A stretch of DNA of 64,000 nucleotides. Origin: Streptomyces sp. NRRL S-244. Lineage in GTDB: Bacteria; Actinomycetota; Actinomycetes; Streptomycetales; Streptomycetaceae. Position numbers and translations under genes: made by a program. The stretch is taken from contig NZ_JOCX01000008.1 of assembly GCF_000717915.1 (NCBI RefSeq), positions 124,001-188,000 on the forward strand, read 5' to 3'. The notes under the pieces were generated by a model. It did no database searches, had not been told where the DNA came from, and saw only the letters and a list, made by a program, of their open reading frames with translations. Of this stretch, positions 52,956-63,137 are shown in pieces (position 1 is the stretch's first letter; every line of letters begins with the position of its first letter).

Positions 52956-53735
52956 GTGCCCGTCCTCCCTGGAGCCGAGCCGTTCCGCCACGAGGGCGGA
53001 GAGGTCGGTGTCCTCCTCTGCCACGGCTTCACCAGTACCACTCAGTCCATGCGCCCGTGGGCGGAGTACCTGGCGGGGCGGGGTCTGACGGTCTCCGTGC
53101 CGCTGCTGCCCGGGCACGGGACGCGGTGGCAGGACATGCAGCTCACCGGCTGGCAGGACTGGTACGCCGAGGTGGACCGGGCGCTGCGGGAGCTGCTGGA
53201 GCGGTGCACGCAGGTGTTCGTCTTCGGGCTGTCGATGGGCGGGGCGCTGACCCTGCGGCTGGCGGCCCGGCACGGGGACGCCGTGCGCGGCATCGTCCTG
53301 GTCAACCCGGTCAACAAGATCAACGACCCGATGGCCTTCGCGCTTCCGGTCGCGCAGCACTTCCTGCGGTCCACTCCGGGCATCGCGAGCGACATCGCCA
53401 AGCCGGGGGTCGACGAGGTCGGCTACACCCGGGTCCCGACCCGGGCCGCGAACTCGCTGCGGCAGTTCCTGAGGCTGGTCGACACCGAGCTGCCGCAGGT
53501 CACGCAGCCGGTACTGCTGCTGCACAGCGTGCAGGACCACGTCGTGAACCCGGCCGACTCCGCGCGGATCCTCTCGCGGATCTCGTCGACGGACGTCACC
53601 GAGACCCTGCTGGAACAGAGCTACCACGTCGCGACGTTGGACCACGACGCGGAGCAGATCTTCGCGGACAGTTATGCGTTCGTCGGGCGGCTCGCGGAGA
53701 GCGTCGGCAGGGAGGGGGCGGCCAGCGGTGGCTGA
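52956..53735 (+). CDS. Alpha/beta hydrolase (carboxylesterase/monoacylglycerol-lipase-like)
   Basis: The 259-residue serine hydrolase has oxyanion motif VLLCHGFTSTTQSMRPW (shortened; about 18-34), nucleophile elbow GLSMGGA (Ser near 92), the acid in HSVQDHVVNP (about 190-199), and catalytic His in QSYHVATLDHD (about 224). It resembles bacterial esterases acting on medium-chain or monoacyl esters. It is divergent from the PlsC gene and overlaps the start of the next membrane-protein gene by eight bases. A lipid-related role fits the neighbourhood. Confidence 0.9.
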   Translation: MPVLPGAEPFRHEGGEVGVLLCHGFTSTTQSMRPWAEYLAGRGLTVSVPLLPGHGTRWQDMQLTGWQDWYAEVDRALRELLERCTQVFVFGLSMGGALTLRLAARHGDAVRGIVLVNPVNKINDPMAFALPVAQHFLRSTPGIASDIAKPGVDEVGYTRVPTRAANSLRQFLRLVDTELPQVTQPVLLLHSVQDHVVNPADSARILSRISSTDVTETLLEQSYHVATLDHDAEQIFADSYAFVGRLAESVGREGAASGG

Positions 53736-54312
53736 GCACGAGGAGTCCCCGGGGGGTGTCCCCCCGCTGGACGAGGAGGCGGCCTGGGCGGCGATCGTCG
53801 CCGGGTACGGCCAGGAGCCGCCGGACCCGCCGGGGGCGAGGCCGTTCCGGCCGATCGAGAACCTGATGCTGCCGGAGGAGGACGTGGAGCCGGAGCCTCC
53901 GGCTGCGTCGTCCGCGGAGCCGTCCAAGGAGTCGCCGGCGGAGCCTCCGCCGGCGCCGACGGTGCTGGGGAGCTCGGTGGTGTTCGCGCCGGGGGTGGGT
54001 GTCGGCGGTACGGGGCCCGGGAGCGGACCCCGCGACCACACGCCGGCGGAGCCGGACGAGAAGGACGAGGGGCACTTCGTCCCCCCGGAGCCGGAGCTGC
54101 CGCCCGCGGACACGACGGCGAAGTTCGCGTGGCTGGCGGTGGTGGGCGGGCCGGTGCTGCTGCTGGTGGCAGTGCTGCTCCAGTGGGACATGACCTGGTG
54201 GCTCACGACGCTGGGGATCGGCGGGTTCCTGGGCGGGTTCGCGACGCTCGTCGCGCGGATGTCGCAGGGCGATGACGACGATGACGATCCGGGCCGCGGA
54301 GCCGTGGTCTGA
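53728..54312 (+). CDS. Membrane protein with acidic Pro/Glu-rich N-terminus
   Basis: The 194-residue protein has an Asp/Glu/Pro-rich disordered cytoplasmic part (about 1-125), two transmembrane helices (about 133-150 and 157-178) and a C-terminal run of Asp. The GTG at 53728 lies within the end of the esterase gene after GGGAGGGGG, so it is coupled to it. There is no known domain. Similar Streptomyces proteins are annotated only as membrane proteins. Confidence 0.8.
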   Translation: MAEHEESPGGVPPLDEEAAWAAIVAGYGQEPPDPPGARPFRPIENLMLPEEDVEPEPPAASSAEPSKESPAEPPPAPTVLGSSVVFAPGVGVGGTGPGSGPRDHTPAEPDEKDEGHFVPPEPELPPADTTAKFAWLAVVGGPVLLLVAVLLQWDMTWWLTTLGIGGFLGGFATLVARMSQGDDDDDDPGRGAVV

Positions 54313-54377
54313 CCCTTCTTGACGCGCCGCTGCCTTCCCGACGCGCCGCTGCGTCGGACTGCGTCCGACGGGCTGGG

Positions 54378-54430
54378 GGCGGGGCCCCGGTGGGCCCCGC
54401 CGTGATCCGCCGTGATCCGCCGTGATCCGC
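54378..54430. terminator. Bidirectional hairpin with 10-bp tandem repeats
   Basis: GGCGGGGCCC (54378-54387) pairs with GGGCCCCGCC (54392-54401) around CGGT, between the convergent membrane-protein and nuclease-fold genes. It is followed by three direct copies of CGTGATCCGC (54401-54430), a short tandem repeat likely to vary between strains. Confidence 0.75.
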
Positions 54431-54436
54431 CGGAGG

Positions 54437-55192
54437 CTAGCGGGGAGCCGGTAGGCGGAGGGTGGCCAGGACCGGGAGGTGGTCCGTGGCGGCGTGCAGG
54501 TCCCGGGGGGTGACCCCGGGCAGGCCCTCGGGGACTCCGCAGGCCAGCACCTCCACCCCCGGCGAGGCGAAGACGGCGTCGATCCGCCGGTCCGGCGCCG
54601 CCGCCGGGAAGGTGCGCTCACCGCCCCACGGGGACACCGCCCAGCAGTCCCGCAGGCTCTCGGTGAGGCGCCCGTAGGCCGGCCCGCCAGGGGTCTCGTT
54701 CACATCCGCCGCCACGATCGCATGCGGCGCCTCCAGCGACGCGGCCCGCTGTGCGAGCAGTCCCGCCTGCACGGTCCGCTCCGCCCGGTCCAGGGACAGG
54801 TGCGCGCTGACGACCCCGACCCGCGCGGCCCCGAACCGGACCACCGCCGTGGCGAAGCCCCGCCGGTGCAGACCGGGCGTACGGGGCAGCAGGACGTCCT
54901 CCGTCCGCTCCACGAAAGCCCGTAGCGAGCACATGAGCAGCGGGCCCGCGGCCGTGGCGCCCCCGCTCAGCACCACCAGGTCCGTCTTCGCGGCCAGCCG
55001 CGCGGCGTGCTTGCGCCAGCGGAAGAACCGCGGGGCCTCCTGGATGAAGACCAGGTCGGGGGCGCAGGCGCGGATCACCCGGGCCAGCGCCTCCTCGTCG
55101 TCCCGCATGGAGCGGATGTTGTAGCTGAGGGCTCGGATCACCGCGGAACCGTCGGGTTCCGTCACAGAGTTCGGCAGCATGGACGGCAACAT
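54437..55192 (-). CDS. Endonuclease/exonuclease/phosphatase-family protein
   Basis: The 251-residue protein has the DNase I-like fold with catalytic elements SYNIRSMRDDEEAL, FIQEAPRFF (metal Glu), VSAHLSLDRAER, IVAADVNETPGGPAYG (Asp-Asn pair), DRRIDAVFAS and ATDHLPVLATL (Asp-His). All key residues are present, so it should be active. It has no signal peptide. The substrate could be DNA, a phospholipid or a phospho-ester; nothing here decides. It lies after glucokinase on the same strand, separated by a strong terminator. Confidence 0.87.
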   Translation of the reverse strand: MLPSMLPNSVTEPDGSAVIRALSYNIRSMRDDEEALARVIRACAPDLVFIQEAPRFFRWRKHAARLAAKTDLVVLSGGATAAGPLLMCSLRAFVERTEDVLLPRTPGLHRRGFATAVVRFGAARVGVVSAHLSLDRAERTVQAGLLAQRAASLEAPHAIVAADVNETPGGPAYGRLTESLRDCWAVSPWGGERTFPAAAPDRRIDAVFASPGVEVLACGVPEGLPGVTPRDLHAATDHLPVLATLRLPAPR

Positions 55193-55198
55193 AGCCAG

Positions 55199-55234
55199 AC
55201 TGCCCGCCGCGCCACAGAGGGCGCGGCGGGCAGT
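55199..55234 (-). terminator. Terminator after glucokinase
   Basis: ACTGCCCGCCGCGCC (55199-55213) pairs perfectly with GGCGCGGCGGGCAGT (55220-55234) around ACAGAG. It sits 18 bp beyond the glucokinase stop. Confidence 0.87.
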
Positions 55235-55251
55235 TCGGACAACAGCCGGTG

Positions 55252-56193
55252 TCAGCCCTGGCGGGCCAGGTCCGCCGCGCCCACGAGCCCGGCCTTGCCG
55301 CCGAGCTGCGCGGCCAGTACCTGCGCGTGCGGGCGCCAGGCGCCGCCGACCAGCCAGCGCTTGAAGGACTTGCGGATCGGGTCGAGGACGAGGTCGCCCT
55401 CGTCGGAGACCCCGCCGCCGACGATGAACGCCGACGGGTCGAAGAGCGAGGCCAGGTCGGCCAGGCCCGCGCCCGCCCAGCGGGCCAGCTCGCGGAAGGC
55501 GTCGATGGCGACCAGGTCACCGGCCCGCGCCGCCTCGCTGATGTGCTTGCCCTCGATGCCGTCGGGGGTGCCGTCGCCGAGCGCGAGCAGGGCCACCGCG
55601 TTCTCGGGGGTGGCGTTGGCGCGCTGCTTCGCGTACCGGACGAGCGCGCGGCCGGAGGCGTACTGCTCCCAGCAGCCCTGGCTCCCGCACCCGCACAGCA
55701 GGCCGTCCGGGACCACCCGGATGTGCCCGAACTCGGCGGCCACGCCGAAGCGTCCGCGGCGCAGCTTGTTGCCGATGATGATGCCGCCGCCCAGGCCCGT
55801 GCCGAGCGTGATGCAGATGACGTCGTCGTGGCCCTGGCCGGCGCCGAAGCGGTACTCGCCCCAGGCGGCGCAGTTCGCGTCGTTCTCGACGACGACCGGA
55901 AGGCCGATGCGCTGCTCGACCTTGTCCTTGAGCGGTTCGTGGCGCCAGTTGATGTTCGGCGCGAAGAGCACGGTCGCGCGCTTGTCGTCCACGTATCCGG
56001 CGGCGCCGATGCCGACGGCCTCGATGGTGTGGTTGCTGCTGACTTCGGACACTGCGGCGCAGATCGCGTCCGTCACTCCGTCCGCGGTCGGCGGGGTGGG
56101 CACCTTGTACGTCTCAAGGATGGTGCCCTCTTCGTCGACCACGCCGGCCGCGATCTTCGTGCCGCCGATGTCGACGCCGATGGTGAGTCCCAT
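55252..56193 (-). CDS. glkA: ROK-family glucokinase
   Basis: The 313-residue kinase phosphorylates glucose. It has IGVDIGGTKIAAGVVD (phosphate motif, residues 4-19) and VVENDANCAAWGEY (sugar-binding, about 100). The ROK zinc-binding block is CGCGSQGCWEQYASG (about 165-180). Within ROK kinases, SCO2126 GlkA of Streptomyces coelicolor is the key protein of carbon catabolite repression, and this gene has the same upstream DUF5304 neighbour. It probably mediates glucose repression as well as catalysis here; that is inference from orthology. It is 61 bp downstream of the DUF5304 gene. Confidence 0.95.
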   Translation of the reverse strand: MGLTIGVDIGGTKIAAGVVDEEGTILETYKVPTPPTADGVTDAICAAVSEVSSNHTIEAVGIGAAGYVDDKRATVLFAPNINWRHEPLKDKVEQRIGLPVVVENDANCAAWGEYRFGAGQGHDDVICITLGTGLGGGIIIGNKLRRGRFGVAAEFGHIRVVPDGLLCGCGSQGCWEQYASGRALVRYAKQRANATPENAVALLALGDGTPDGIEGKHISEAARAGDLVAIDAFRELARWAGAGLADLASLFDPSAFIVGGGVSDEGDLVLDPIRKSFKRWLVGGAWRPHAQVLAAQLGGKAGLVGAADLARQG

Positions 56194-56254
56194 TAGTCCC
56201 TCGGTTTCCGGTCAAACCCCGCCACGGCCAACGGTACCCGAGGGCAGCGGGGTC

Positions 56255-56734
56255 TCAGTCGAGATCGATCCGCTGCGTCGGACCGCTCCCGCCCTCGTCG
56301 CGCGGGTCCGAATGGTCGCCGGAGGGGCGGTCGGAGGGAGTGCCGGGGGCGGGCTCGTCGCGGGTCCAGCGGCGCTCGTGGCCCTCGACGGCCGAGCGGT
56401 ACGCGGCGAGCAGCTCGGAGCCGGCGGCCGCGAGGTGGTCGAAGACCTCGGGGTTGCGCTCGACGACGGGCTTGGCGGCGGCCTTCGCCTGGTTGACGAA
56501 CTGGCGTACGGCGCCCTGGGCGGCGGCGCCGAGCAGCGGGTTGTTCAGCCCGGACACCTTGTCGGCGACGGCCTCGAACAGCTTGAACAGCTCCTCGGAG
56601 GCGGTCCCGGTGCTGCTCCCGGCGCCCGCGCCGCCCTGGCGGGCCCTGCGGCGCTCCTGCTCCGCGGCGAGGTCCTCGGCGCAGGCCTTGGCCCAGGCGT
56701 CGTCGTCGGTGGGACGGTCGGTGGCCTCGCTCAT
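56255..56734 (-). CDS. DUF5304 protein upstream of glucokinase
   Basis: This 159-residue, soluble, highly charged protein has the family core (AWAKACAEDLAAEQERRR; SEELFKLFEAVADKVSGLNNPLLGAAAQGAVRQFVNQAKAAAKPV, both shortened) of amphipathic helices, then a disordered acidic tail. It starts at ATG 56734. In Streptomyces this gene (SCO2127) is co-located with glkA and was reported to influence glucose repression. Its mechanism is unclear. It is probably co-transcribed with glkA. Confidence 0.85.
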   Translation of the reverse strand: MSEATDRPTDDDAWAKACAEDLAAEQERRRARQGGAGAGSSTGTASEELFKLFEAVADKVSGLNNPLLGAAAQGAVRQFVNQAKAAAKPVVERNPEVFDHLAAAGSELLAAYRSAVEGHERRWTRDEPAPGTPSDRPSGDHSDPRDEGGSGPTQRIDLD

Positions 56735-56828
56735 GGCGGACTCTCCTGCGGCAGCTGCTGGGCGTGCGGTACGTACTACCTTCGACGGTACCCGAACGGG
56801 GGTACCCGGTTCAGGGCCTGCGCGCCGT

Positions 56829-58070
56829 TCAGGGCCTGCGCGGCCACAGGTCCGGGTCCGGCGTGAAGCGGATCCGGAGCACCCCGTCGGCGAGGGCGGC
56901 GCCGGACACCGTGCAGCGGCGCAGCGCCGAGGGCAGCGGAACGATCCTGCGGTACGGGCCCGCCGCGAGCAGCAGCTCGTCGCCGCGCCGGATCAGGTCG
57001 AGGTCCCGCTTGTGGGCGCCGGGCAGCGGCACCACCCAGACGAGTACCCCGTCGTCGGCGAGCCTGTCCTCGACCACCCACGCGCGGCGGGAGCGCGCCC
57101 GGTCCTCGGAGGCCCCCGGAACGAGCCCCTCCGCCCCGGCCAGGCAGATCAGGTCCTCCGGCCCCGCGGGGTCCCGCCCGAGGTGGCCGAGCGGCAGCAC
57201 GGGCACGTCCCCGGCCGACCCGGCCCCCGCCGACCCGGCCCCCGCCCACTGGGCGGCGTACTTCTCCTGCTGGGCGGCGAGCCCGGCCAGCCAGGGGTCG
57301 GGCGAGCCCTGCGGCAGCATCCGGTTGGCGACGATCGAGCCGACCGGGAGCTGTTCGAGCGCGAGGCCGAGCAGCCCGGTCCGCAGCGCGGCGTCGGCGC
57401 CCGGTCCCGGCTCGGCGACGATCCGCAGCGAGGTGGCGGCGTCCTCCACGACGGCCTGGACGGCGGCCAGCTCCTCGTCCCAGCGCGCGGCGGCCTCGTA
57501 CAGCCACTGCGCGGGCATGGGTACGCCGGCCAGCTGGGCCAGTACGGGCCGCAGGGCGCGGGCCGCCTGCCGCTCGGCCGGGAGCAGCCGGGCCAGGTAG
57601 CGGCGCAGCTGGGCGGGGAGGGCGAGGGTGGCCACGGCCTGGTGGAGCGGGGGCAGGTCGACGACGACGAGGTCGGTGCCGGGGGCGGCGGCGGCCCGGC
57701 GCAGCGCGCGCAGCAGGGCGAACTGCCCGGCGCCGGGCAGCTCGGTGAGCTCCTCGGCCCCGAGCGGACGGGCCCCGACCATGCCGAGGAGGGCCGATCC
57801 GCGCTCCTGGAGGGCGACGAGCTCCTCGCGGAACTCCTCGCCGGAGTCCACGCGGGCCACGAGCACCCCGGCGGCCGGTACGGCGGCCAGCCCGGGCGCG
57901 GCTTCGACGGGCTCGCCCGCCGGTTCCCCGACCAGTGCGGCCAGGGGATCCCCGGGGTCTTGCGAGAGCAGCAGCACCCGCTGCCCGGTCCGCGCGGCGG
58001 CGACGGCGGTGGCCGCGGCCACGGTGGTCCGGCCGGCCCCGCCGGGACCGGTGATCAGCAGGATGCGCAT
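56829..58070 (-). CDS. ArsA/GET3-like ATPase
   Basis: The 413-residue ATPase starts MRILLITGPGGAGRTTVAAA, a deviant P-loop in which the usual Lys of GKT is Arg. Switch-type LLLSQDPGDPLAAL, VVVDLPPLH (Walker B region) and the C-terminal nucleotide segment VVPLPGAHKRDLDLIRRGDELLL (shortened) place it with the actinobacterial ArsA-like family of Rv2184c. A short AGAGSAGAGSAG repeat lies near residue 285. It is encoded three bases after the SRPBCC gene on the same strand, so the pair is probably a functional unit. There is no arsenic gene nearby and no arsenite-binding Cys, so a targeting or lipid role is more likely. Confidence 0.82.
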   Translation of the reverse strand: MRILLITGPGGAGRTTVAAATAVAAARTGQRVLLLSQDPGDPLAALVGEPAGEPVEAAPGLAAVPAAGVLVARVDSGEEFREELVALQERGSALLGMVGARPLGAEELTELPGAGQFALLRALRRAAAAPGTDLVVVDLPPLHQAVATLALPAQLRRYLARLLPAERQAARALRPVLAQLAGVPMPAQWLYEAAARWDEELAAVQAVVEDAATSLRIVAEPGPGADAALRTGLLGLALEQLPVGSIVANRMLPQGSPDPWLAGLAAQQEKYAAQWAGAGSAGAGSAGDVPVLPLGHLGRDPAGPEDLICLAGAEGLVPGASEDRARSRRAWVVEDRLADDGVLVWVVPLPGAHKRDLDLIRRGDELLLAAGPYRRIVPLPSALRRCTVSGAALADGVLRIRFTPDPDLWPRRP

Positions 58071-58073
58071 GGA

Positions 58074-58514
58074 TCAGGCCGACTCGACGCGCTTCTTCAG
58101 GCCCGCGAGGGCGCGGTCGATGATGACCTTCTCGGCCTTGCGCTTGATCATGCCGAGCATCGGGATCTTGACGTCGACGGTCAGCTGGTAGGTGACCTCG
58201 GTGCGCGTGCCGCCTTCCAGCGGGGCGAGCCGGTAGGAGCCGTCGAGCTGGCGCAGCATCTGCGACTTGTCGAGGGTCCAGCTGACCTCGTCCGCGCCCT
58301 TCCAGGTGTAGGCGAGGGTGTGGTCGTCCTTGATCGCGCCCGCGTCGAGCAGCAGCCGGACCTTCTCGGCGCGGCCCTCGGCGTCGGTGGCCAGTACCTC
58401 GGCCTCCTTCACCTCGCCGGTCCACTCGGGGTAGCGCGCGAAGTCGGCGATCACGGCCATCACGTCGGCCGGCGCCGCATCGATCGTGATGCTCGAGCTG
58501 GTGTGTTCGGCCAT
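58074..58514 (-). CDS. SRPBCC (START-like) protein
   Basis: The 146-residue protein has the SRPBCC ligand-binding fold: ITIDAAPADVMAVIADFARYPEWTGEVKEAEV (shortened) at the start, YTWKGADEVSWTLDKSQMLRQLDGSYRLAP in the middle (shortened), and a long C-terminal helix RALAGLKKRVES. SRPBCC proteins enclose hydrophobic ligands such as lipids or polyketides. It matches mycobacterial Rv2185c in position, immediately beside the ArsA-like ATPase. Its ligand is unknown. Confidence 0.88.
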   Translation of the reverse strand: MAEHTSSSITIDAAPADVMAVIADFARYPEWTGEVKEAEVLATDAEGRAEKVRLLLDAGAIKDDHTLAYTWKGADEVSWTLDKSQMLRQLDGSYRLAPLEGGTRTEVTYQLTVDVKIPMLGMIKRKAEKVIIDRALAGLKKRVESA

Positions 58515-58593
58515 GGCGGTCGCCCCTCCAGGGAGTTTTCGAGGAAGTGTGCGGCCTGCGGCCGCCGCGTGCAGGCTACCGTGCGTGCGGAGG

Positions 58594-59376
58594 TCACCAC
58601 TCCATGGCCCAGGGCCTTCCGGTGGCGGCGAAGTGCCCGACGTTCACGCACTCCGTGGCGCCGATCCGCATCCGCCGCGCCAGCGGCTGGTGCACGTGCC
58701 CGAACAGGGCGTACCGCGGCCTGGTCCGCCGGATCGCCGCGAGCAGGGCCTCGCTGCCCCGCTCGAACCGGCGCGCGACCGTGTCGTAGCAGAGCTCCGG
58801 CACCTCCGGCGGGATGTGCGAGCACAGCACGTCGACTTCGCCGAGCGCCTCGACCTTGGCGGCGTACTCCTCCTCGTCCACCTCGTACGGGGTGCGCATC
58901 GGGGAGGGCAGTCCGCCGCCGACGAAGCCGAAGACGCGGCCGCCGATCTCCACCCGCTGTCCGTCGAGGACGGTGGTGCCGGGTCCGGCGTACTCGGCCC
59001 ACAGACCCGGGATGTCGACATTGCCGTAGGTGGCGTACGTGGGCTGCGGGAACGCGGCGAACATCTCGGCGTACTGGCGGCGCACCGCGCCCTCGATCAG
59101 CTGTTCCCGGTCCAGCCCGGCCCACAGCCGGCGTCCGAGGTCGCGCGCCTCCTCGAAACGGCGCTCGGTGCGCAGCTCGACGATCCGGTCGGCGTTCTCG
59201 ATGCCGAACAGGTCGGGGAAGATGCCGCGCGAGTGGTCGGCGTAGTCGAGGAAGAGCACGAGGTCACCGAGGCAGATCAGCGCGTCGGCGCCGTCTCCGG
59301 CCCGGGCGAGCGCTTCGGCGTTGCCGTGGACGTCGCTGACGACGTGGACTCTCGTACTGCTCTTCCTGCCACCCAT
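58594..59376 (-). CDS. Calcineurin-like metallophosphoesterase
   Basis: The 260-residue phosphoesterase has all metal motifs in order: VVSDVHGN (about residue 13), CLGDLVLF (about 34), GNVD (about 118), SHIPPEVPE (about 190) and GHVHQPLARR (about 230). The ATG at 59376 was chosen over a GTG nine bases upstream. The C-terminus ends in Trp, typical of this subgroup. The substrate is unknown. It lies between the SRPBCC gene and the divergent acyl-CoA synthetase. Confidence 0.9.
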   Translation of the reverse strand: MGGRKSSTRVHVVSDVHGNAEALARAGDGADALICLGDLVLFLDYADHSRGIFPDLFGIENADRIVELRTERRFEEARDLGRRLWAGLDREQLIEGAVRRQYAEMFAAFPQPTYATYGNVDIPGLWAEYAGPGTTVLDGQRVEIGGRVFGFVGGGLPSPMRTPYEVDEEEYAAKVEALGEVDVLCSHIPPEVPELCYDTVARRFERGSEALLAAIRRTRPRYALFGHVHQPLARRMRIGATECVNVGHFAATGRPWAMEW

Positions 59377-59605
59377 GCGCCCCACCCTAGGGGGGCTTGG
59401 GTGCGGCGGGTAGAGGAACCTTCACAGGCTGCCTACCTGCGGTTACTTCCGAGTCGTCAACGGGGTCGACTACTGTCGGCATGGCACGGCCGCGTCATGT
59501 GACGCACGGAACATCTGGCCGGTTCCCTCTATCCGGAACCCACTACCGGTGGGTAACGTCCGGTCGGTCCACATGGTGGCGATGGCGCCCAGAGGAGCAG
59601 CAGTC

Positions 59606-61402
59606 TTGCGCGAGTTCAGCCTTCCGGCCCTGTACGAGGTCCCGTCGGACGGGAACCTGACGGATCTCATCCGCCGCAATGCCGCGCAGCATCCCGACAC
59701 CGCCGTCATGGGCCGCAAGGTCGACGGCGGCTGGCAGGACGTGACGGCGACCGAATTCCTCGCCGAGGTGCGCGCCGCCGCCAAGGGCCTGATCGCGGCC
59801 GGCATCCGGCCGGGCGACCGCGTCGCCCTGATCTCGCGCACCCGCTACGAGTGGGTGCTCCTCGACTTCGCGATCTGGAGCGCGGGCGGCGTCACCGTCC
59901 CCGTGTACGAGACCAGCTCGCCCGAGCAGATCCAGTGGATCCTCGGCGACTCCGGCGCCGTCGCCGTGATCGTCGAGAGCCCGGCGCACAGCGCGGCCGT
60001 GGCCTCGCTGCGCGACCGGCTGCCGGAACTGCGCGAGGTCTGGGAGATCGAGCAGGGCGCGCTCGCGGCGCTGAACGCCGCAGGCGCCGAGGTCACCGAC
60101 GCCGAGGTCGACGAGCGCAGTTCGCTCGCGAACGCCGACGACCCGGCCACCATCGTCTACACCTCGGGCACCACCGGCCGTCCCAAGGGCTGCGTGCTGA
60201 CCCACCGCAACTTCTTCGCCGAGTGCGGCAACGTGGTGGAGCGCCTGAGCCCGCTGTTCCGCACCGGCGAGTGCTCCGTGCTGCTCTTCCTGCCCGCCGC
60301 GCACGTCTTCGGGCGCCTGGTGGAGGTGGCGGCCGTACTGGCGCCGATCCGCCTGGGCTGCGTACCGGACATCAAGAACCTCACCGACGAGCTGCAGTCC
60401 TTCCGGCCCACGCTGATCCTCGGCGTACCGCGCGTCTTCGAGAAGGTCTACAACTCGGCGCGCGCCAAGGCCCAGGCCGACGGCAAGGGCAAGATCTTCG
60501 ACGCGGCGGCCGAGACGGCCATCGCGTACAGCCGGGCGCTGGACGCCCCGGGCGGCCCGTCCTTCGGCCTGAAGCTGAAGCACAAGGTCTTCTCGAAGCT
60601 GGTCTACAGCAAGCTGCACACGGTCCTCGGCGGGCGCGGCGAGTACGCGATCTCCGGCGGCGCCCCGCTGGGCGAGCGGCTCGGCCACTTCTTCCGCGGC
60701 ATCGGCTTCACGGTCCTGGAGGGCTACGGCCTGACGGAGTCGTGCGCGGCCACCGCGTTCAACCCGTGGGACCGGACGAAGATCGGTACGGTCGGCCAGC
60801 CGCTGCCGGGCTCCGTGGTGCGCATCGCCGACGACGGCGAGGTGCTGCTGCACGGCGAGCACATCTTCAAGGAGTACTGGAAGAACGAGACGGCGACCGC
60901 CGAGGCGCTGACCGACGGCTGGTTCCACACCGGCGACGTCGGCACCCTCGACGAGGACGGCTACCTCGCGATCACCGGGCGCAAGAAGGAGCTCATCGTC
61001 ACGGCGGGCGGCAAGAACGTGGCCCCCGCGGTGATCGAGGACCGGATCCGGGCGCACGCGCTGGTCGCGGAGTGCATGGTGGTCGGCGACGCGCGGCCGT
61101 TCGTGGCCGCACTGGTCACCATCGACGAGGAGTTCCTGGGCCGCTGGGCCGCGGAGCACGGCAAGCCGGCCGGGGTCACGGCGGCGGAGCTGCGCGAGGA
61201 CGCGGACCTCATCGCCGCCGTCCAGCAGGCCGTGGACGACGGCAACGCGGCGGTTTCCAAGGCGGAATCGGTGCGGAAATTCCGCATTCTGCCCTCCCAG
61301 TTCACGGAGGAGTCGGGTCACATCACGCCTTCGCTGAAGCTGAAGCGGAATGTGGTGGCGAAGGACTTCGCGGACGAGATCGAGGCCCTGTACCGGGGCT
61401 GA
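59606..61402 (+). CDS. Long-chain fatty acid-CoA ligase (FadD15-like)
   Basis: The enzyme activates fatty acids to acyl-CoA through an acyl-AMP intermediate. The 598-residue ANL-superfamily protein has the P-loop YTSGTTGRPKGCVL (about residue 180), GYGLTESCAA (about 375), WFHTGDVG and DGYLAITGRKKELIVTAGGKNVAP, with the catalytic Lys toward the C-terminus (HITPSLKLKRN). A TTG (59606) eight bases after AGAGGAG starts the conserved N-terminus LREFSLPALYEVP; an earlier GTG at 59549 is possible. It parallels fadD15 at the far end of the conserved mycobacterial block. Long-chain substrates are inferred from the family. Confidence 0.93.
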   Translation: MREFSLPALYEVPSDGNLTDLIRRNAAQHPDTAVMGRKVDGGWQDVTATEFLAEVRAAAKGLIAAGIRPGDRVALISRTRYEWVLLDFAIWSAGGVTVPVYETSSPEQIQWILGDSGAVAVIVESPAHSAAVASLRDRLPELREVWEIEQGALAALNAAGAEVTDAEVDERSSLANADDPATIVYTSGTTGRPKGCVLTHRNFFAECGNVVERLSPLFRTGECSVLLFLPAAHVFGRLVEVAAVLAPIRLGCVPDIKNLTDELQSFRPTLILGVPRVFEKVYNSARAKAQADGKGKIFDAAAETAIAYSRALDAPGGPSFGLKLKHKVFSKLVYSKLHTVLGGRGEYAISGGAPLGERLGHFFRGIGFTVLEGYGLTESCAATAFNPWDRTKIGTVGQPLPGSVVRIADDGEVLLHGEHIFKEYWKNETATAEALTDGWFHTGDVGTLDEDGYLAITGRKKELIVTAGGKNVAPAVIEDRIRAHALVAECMVVGDARPFVAALVTIDEEFLGRWAAEHGKPAGVTAAELREDADLIAAVQQAVDDGNAAVSKAESVRKFRILPSQFTEESGHITPSLKLKRNVVAKDFADEIEALYRG

Positions 61403-61423
61403 GGCCGGCCGCCCGGCCGCCGT

Positions 61424-63106
<1,683 letters not shown>

Positions 63107-63137
63107 TCAGACGTGGCGGAGGATCACGCGCCCCGCC

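Noticed and set aside
56340..59339. Plus-strand open frame of 999 codons opposite DUF5304, the ArsA-like ATPase and the phosphoesterase
   Set aside because: It is antisense to four genes with clear motifs, has no recognisable domain and is dominated by Gly, Arg and Asp.
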